Positions 60,442 to 64,000 of a DNA stretch of 64,000 nucleotides are shown here, one piece after another. Source of the stretch: Paenibacillus herberti (lineage in GTDB: Bacteria; Bacillota; Bacilli; Paenibacillales; Paenibacillaceae). Numbering within the stretch: position 1 is the first letter of the stretch; each line of letters starts with the position of its first letter. The notes beneath the pieces were generated by a model that saw only the letters and a program-made list of their open reading frames with translations, had not been told where the DNA came from and did no database searches. A program made the position numbers and the translations under genes. The stretch covers positions 115,983 through 179,982 of the forward strand of contig NZ_NMUQ01000004.1 of assembly GCF_002233675.1 (NCBI RefSeq), given 5' to 3'.

Positions 60442-61812
60442 CTAAGCGCGCATGCAGTTCTGCTCAATCTCTTCCCAGCTGCTGTACAGCTCCATGATGG
60501 AGTTTTCCAGATGTCTCGGGCCGGTCTGCACCGAAATGAATTCCAAATCGCTCGTCGCCCGAACGCCATGCAGCGTCTTCATCGGGATGTGGAGCACATT
60601 GCCCGCTCGGACCTTCATATAGGTCCCGTTGCAGATGAACTCGCCTTCACCTTTGACGACGGTCCATACTTCCTCGCGATGCTGCTGAAGGCGGTAACCG
60701 ATGCTTTTTCCACCTTCAATGCCGACTCGCTTGGTCAGCACGCTGGTGCCGTCTTCGTAAGCACGGTCGTCAAGCACGCGCACCCAGCCCCATCGACGCT
60801 CCTCGTACATAGGGCGCTGGCCGTAGCCGATGAAGTCTTTTAGCTTTGTACTGGCTCCTTTTTCCGCTACCAGAATACCGTCCGGACTAGCTGCAACGAT
60901 GATGTTCGAAAGGCCTAGTATCGTCACGGGGATGTCCGTTTCATTGACCAGATGGGTGTTCACGCAGTCATCACTCACGATGCCGCGGCCCATCCGCGTA
61001 TCTTTCATTTCCTCAGTGAGCGTGTTCCATGTGCCGAGGTCTTTCCAATATCCGTCGTAGGCGACCGCTGCCACATTATTCGCACGCTCTACTACCTCGT
61101 AGTCGAAGCTGATGCTCTCCAGGCTGCTGTAATCGGATGAAAGCTGCTCGTAGGAAAAAGAAATCCCTTTCGCTTCCATGATGTTCAGCATGTAGCCCAG
61201 CCGGAAAGCGAACACGCCGCAGTTCCACAGCGCCCCACGTGCAATCAGCTCCTCCGCCGCCTGCTCAGACGGCTTCTCCCGGAAACCTCCGACCTGGAAG
61301 GAGCCCTCATGGGCTTCAACGCCTTCTTCAGGCACGATGTAGCCATACTTTTCAGAAGGATAGGTCGGTTTGACGCCGATTAGCGCGAGATCCGCTCCTG
61401 TTTCGCGGAGCACTCCGTCGAGGCTGGCCACCGTGGTGAAAAAGCGTTCCTCCACATAAGGGTCGACCGGCAGCACTGCGACCGTTTCATCCGGATCAAC
61501 CTTCTCCACCGAAAATAGGTAGGCGGCCGCAAGCGCAATCGCGGGGAATGTATCCCGGCGCGTCGGTTCGATGATCAATGGCACATCGGCGCCAAGCTGC
61601 CCGCGGATCAGCTCAGTCTGCGAGCTGCCGGTGGCAATGTAACCGGAGCCGGCAAAACCGGCCTCCGTGACTTGCCCCCAGACTCGTTGAACCATCGATA
61701 CGCGCGAGCCTTCGTCATCTTCAAGCACCTTCAGGAACTGTTTCGATCTCAGGTCATTGGACAGCGGCCACAGCCGCTTGCCGGAGCCTCCAGATAACAG
61801 AACGAGCTTCAT
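60442..61812 (-). CDS. manC: Mannose-1-phosphate guanylyltransferase (type II, cupin tail)
   Basis: 456 residues from ATG 61812 ('MKLVLLSGGSGKRLWPLS'); the longer open frame upstream overlaps the next gene and is not protein-like. Nucleotidyltransferase signature 'GGSGKRLWPLSNDLRSKQF', 'VLPVDPYVEERF', 'GFREKPSEQAAEEL'. The C-terminal cupin ('SIGYRLQQHREEVWTVVKGEGEF') is the isomerase-like part of type-II enzymes. It makes GDP-mannose for exopolysaccharide or surface glycans. It lies between two glycosyltransferase genes on the same strand. Confidence 0.92.
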   Translation of the reverse strand: MKLVLLSGGSGKRLWPLSNDLRSKQFLKVLEDDEGSRVSMVQRVWGQVTEAGFAGSGYIATGSSQTELIRGQLGADVPLIIEPTRRDTFPAIALAAAYLFSVEKVDPDETVAVLPVDPYVEERFFTTVASLDGVLRETGADLALIGVKPTYPSEKYGYIVPEEGVEAHEGSFQVGGFREKPSEQAAEELIARGALWNCGVFAFRLGYMLNIMEAKGISFSYEQLSSDYSSLESISFDYEVVERANNVAAVAYDGYWKDLGTWNTLTEEMKDTRMGRGIVSDDCVNTHLVNETDIPVTILGLSNIIVAASPDGILVAEKGASTKLKDFIGYGQRPMYEERRWGWVRVLDDRAYEDGTSVLTKRVGIEGGKSIGYRLQQHREEVWTVVKGEGEFICNGTYMKVRAGNVLHIPMKTLHGVRATSDLEFISVQTGPRHLENSIMELYSSWEEIEQNCMRA

Positions 61813-61910
61813 TAGCGTTCTCCGCCTTTCGATAGTGGACTGGTGTTGCGGGAGGGGAATGTGCGACATGTTAAAAGCTAGCCGGGACGGCGAGATTGCG
61901 GTGTGCGCGT

Positions 61911-61979
61911 TGCGCTGCATGGCGAGCGCTGACGCAGCGAGCTTGCGCAGCGTACGCGGTGCGCTGCATGGCGAGCGCT
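61911..61979. repeat. 20-bp direct repeat in a GC-rich gap
   Basis: TGCGCTGCATGGCGAGCGCT occurs at 61911-61930 and 61960-61979; the second copy abuts the stop codon of the glycosyltransferase gene. The 165-bp gap is GC-rich and has no gene. Confidence 0.85.
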
Positions 61980-63355
61980 TAGCGCGCGTCTCCGCCGCTG
62001 TGCATCGCTGCGCCAGCCGCGCTTGCCGGCTGCTCTGCAGTGACCGGCGCACGCCGAGCACGTGCGCCATCCGTTTGAACGCGGACCTTACGGCCGCGTC
62101 CACCACCGGCATGCAGCGAGAGCAGCAGCTGCCGGTATTTTTCCAGAGACAGGCTGCGCCGCAGATGCCGCTCCAAATAATCGCGTCCTTGCAGTCCCCG
62201 CTGCGCGAGTCCGTCGCGTCCAAGGTTGTACAGCGCCTTGAGCTGCTGCACGGCATCGCCATAGCGTTGCGGCTCCGAAGTGTTTCCACAGCCGCTTTCG
62301 ACGATCAGCCGATGCGCTTCGCTGCCTTCTTCAAGCACGCCCATGACGGCTTTTCCCGCCGCCATTACGCCGTAGATTTTGCTCGGAACGGACACGCCCT
62401 TGATGCCCTTCTGGTTCACGACCAAATGCACATCCGCAGCATTCAGCGAGTAGCGCAGTTGATCCTTGGGCTGGTACGGTAGAAATAGCACGTTATCGAG
62501 CTTTTGCTCACTCACGAACTGCTCCATCTGAACTTTCACCGCACCTTCGCCAATGAACACGAACTTAAGGTCTGGCATCTCCCGGAATTGCGGAGCAATG
62601 CGAATCAGATTCTCCAGATCGTAGTAAAGGCCAATATTGCCGGAATACATGACGACAAACTTGTCTTCAAGATCGTGTTTTTTGAGAAAAGCCGCCACGC
62701 CTGGATCTTCGCGCCGCAGCGGCACGATCTCCTCCTCGTCCGTCCAGTTGTTGATGACCGAGTGAGCCGGTACGTTGCGTCCGCCGAAGCGCTTCTCGAG
62801 CGTCTCCTTCATGTCCTGGCCAACTAAAATAACATGATCCGAAAGACGGCAATTCAGCTTGTCCACCATCAGAGCGGCTTTATGGACCAGTGCCTGATCC
62901 ATGAATCGTGCAGCCTGTGCCTGCTCAGGATTAAAGTCTTGAATGTTGTAAATATGTTTAGAGCGCAGAGCCAGCTTGCCTACCGTACCGATCAACCCGC
63001 CGAGGACGGGCGGCTGCGAAATGGTATAAACAAAGTCAACTTTGCGCTGACGCAGGAGCAGCCTTACGGCATGGAAGAAATAAGAGGTAATGTAGCGGAG
63101 TCGGCTGCTTTTGCTGCGTTTATCCACCTCTGGCAGCCGAATGCGCAGGATGCGGATGCCCTCCAGGCTGTCCTCGGTGTAGCGAGGCTCATCCTTGGTT
63201 TCGCTTTTTTCTCCGGCGTAGCCGGGCTGGGCCGCGATGACTGTAATCCAGAAGTCATGCTGCAGATGCAGACAGAGCTCGGTTAGCAGTTGGCCCGTAG
63301 AAGCATAATCCGGATAAAAATAGTTGATGACAAACACGATATGCGGTTTTTTCAC
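61979..63355 (-). CDS. Family-4 glycosyltransferase (WbuB/WcaI-like)
   Basis: 458 residues from a GTG start with AGGAGG 9 nt upstream. GT-B fold: N-terminal 'INYFYPDYASTGQLLTELC', linker 'VMYSGNIGLYYDLENLI' near residue 240, donor site 'KGIKGVSVPSKIYGVMAAGKAV' near residue 320. No membrane helix. It transfers a sugar onto a lipid-linked or surface glycan; the neighbours suggest GDP-mannose or UDP-glucuronate donors. The last 45 residues are a basic Ala/Gly/Arg tail ('GGGRGRKVRVQTDGARARR') beyond the normal fold, encoded next to the GC-rich direct repeat. Confidence 0.9.
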   Translation of the reverse strand: MKKPHIVFVINYFYPDYASTGQLLTELCLHLQHDFWITVIAAQPGYAGEKSETKDEPRYTEDSLEGIRILRIRLPEVDKRSKSSRLRYITSYFFHAVRLLLRQRKVDFVYTISQPPVLGGLIGTVGKLALRSKHIYNIQDFNPEQAQAARFMDQALVHKAALMVDKLNCRLSDHVILVGQDMKETLEKRFGGRNVPAHSVINNWTDEEEIVPLRREDPGVAAFLKKHDLEDKFVVMYSGNIGLYYDLENLIRIAPQFREMPDLKFVFIGEGAVKVQMEQFVSEQKLDNVLFLPYQPKDQLRYSLNAADVHLVVNQKGIKGVSVPSKIYGVMAAGKAVMGVLEEGSEAHRLIVESGCGNTSEPQRYGDAVQQLKALYNLGRDGLAQRGLQGRDYLERHLRRSLSLEKYRQLLLSLHAGGGRGRKVRVQTDGARARRAPVTAEQPASAAGAAMHSGGDAR

Positions 63356-63576
63356 TTGTGCTGGCCTCCTTTCTTAAAAGGGATCCAAGCTTATCTGGAG
63401 GCGGAAAGGCATGCTATAGATGACATGCTCTGGAAGGCATACTCTGCACTTCTTCCCGCCAAAAATCCTCCCCTTGCGGCAATGCTTTGCTTGCCTTCGG
63501 CAAACCTTTCATAGAGCCAGCGCTAGACGATCCGGCTCGCCATTGATCGGGCCTATGGCCGCGCCTTTACGCGCAT

Positions 63577-64000
63577 TCAAGTAGCTTTGACTACTTGATC
63601 AACCTCTCGGCGGCGCATAGACGCTCTTTCAAGTAACCTTGACTACTTGAGCAGGACCATGGCCGCGCCTTTACGCGCATTCAAGTAGCTTTGACTACTT
63701 GATCAACCTCTCGGCCGCGCCTAGACGCTCTTTCAAGTAACCTTGACTACTTGCTCAGCCCCTCGGCCGCACCTAGACGCTCTTTCAAGTAGCTTTGACT
63801 ACTTGAGCAGGACCATGGCCGCGCCTTTACGCGCATTCAAGTAGCTTTGACTACTTGATCAACCTCTCGGCGGCGCATAGACGCTCTTTCAAGTAGCTTT
63901 GACTACTTGAGCAGGACCATGGCCGCGCCTTTACGCGCATTCAAGTAGCTTTGACTACTTGATCAACCTCTCGGCGGCGCATAGACGCTCTTTCAAGTAA
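63577..64000. repeat. 52-bp-period array of 22-bp hairpin repeats, open at the right edge
   Basis: Eight full units start at 63577, 63629, 63681, 63733, 63785, 63837, 63889 and 63941, plus the start of a ninth at 63993, always exactly 52 bp apart. Each begins with a dyad TCAAGTAG-N6-CTACTTGA, the left arm sometimes ending in AA, followed by a 30-bp spacer. Spacers are of two main kinds that mostly alternate: one with GGACCATGGCCGCGCC, the other with CCTCTCGGCGGCGC. Period 52 is not a multiple of 3, so it is non-coding. The stretch 63356-63576 before it holds no recognisable gene. Confidence 0.93.

Noticed and set aside
61813..62289. N-terminal extension of the mannose-1-phosphate guanylyltransferase
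   Set aside because: The open frame continues upstream into the antisense-like overlap with the glycosyltransferase gene; the enzyme family starts at 'MKLVLLSGG'.
63577..64000. CRISPR array
   Set aside because: Repeats of 22 bp and spacers of 30 bp look CRISPR-like at first, but the spacers are near-identical copies of two sequences, and no cas gene is present in the window.

Overview
The window reads as chromosome of an endospore-forming, moderately GC-rich Gram-positive of the Paenibacillus type. The support is a spore gene set (CwlJ, GerQ, two alpha/beta-type SASPs, a YjcZ-type peptide), a conserved Bacillales block (YutM, YutJ, YuzB and YutI homologues), a Trp T-box leader in front of trpS, several 'stalk' (copper amine oxidase N-terminal-like) and SLH proteins, AGGAGG ribosome sites and frequent GTG/TTG starts. 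I see no rRNA, tRNA, complete insertion sequence, prophage or CRISPR array.

Layout. 1-0.6 kb: end of a paired SMR efflux operon. 0.7-6.2 kb: six consecutive seven-bladed YVTN beta-propeller genes on the minus strand. They form three tandem copies of an A-B gene pair behind a sigma-K-like promoter. 7-9 kb: exported TraB/GumN protein and a stalk-domain protein. 9.4-13.2 kb: Fe-S assembly genes (yutM-like, yutI-like) with mqnE, yutJ and yuzB. 13.3-17.6 kb: SDR, a HEPN-like protein, a UbiD-type decarboxylase and heme A synthase ctaA. mqnE plus the UbiD protein suggest menaquinone made by the futalosine route, and ctaA, ctaB and SCO (36-38 kb) supply cytochrome oxidase. 18-24 kb: thioredoxin, stalk lipoprotein, MurJ-type flippase, ThuA, DUF456 and HAD. 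24.4-27.9 kb: manganese-type ABC importer. 28-35 kb: CvpA-transglutaminase fusion, MFS, TOPRIM and CHASE-GGDEF-EAL. 35-48 kb: AEC carrier, SCO/ctaB, spore genes, trpS, permease pair, chemoreceptor, deacetylase and 3D/LysM protein.

48.8-57.3 kb is a cell-surface region: a CAP protein, an HNH nuclease, an XRE regulator, then four same-strand exported or membrane proteins ending upstream in a large SLH protein. Two of these share an unrecognised two-cysteine C-terminal domain. Many linkers here are encoded by short tandem repeats. 57.4-63.4 kb is an exopolysaccharide set: a glycosyltransferase fused in frame to UDP-glucose dehydrogenase, a GDP-mannose pyrophosphorylase and a family-4 glycosyltransferase. 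Upstream of it, running off the right edge, is an exact 52-bp-period array of 22-bp hairpins.

The items most worth following are the A/B propeller hexad, the 52-bp hairpin array, the glycosyltransferase-Ugd fusion, the two-cysteine surface domain, and a CTG start codon on the yfhP-like gene. Family names come from recognising protein sequence by eye; no database search was run.
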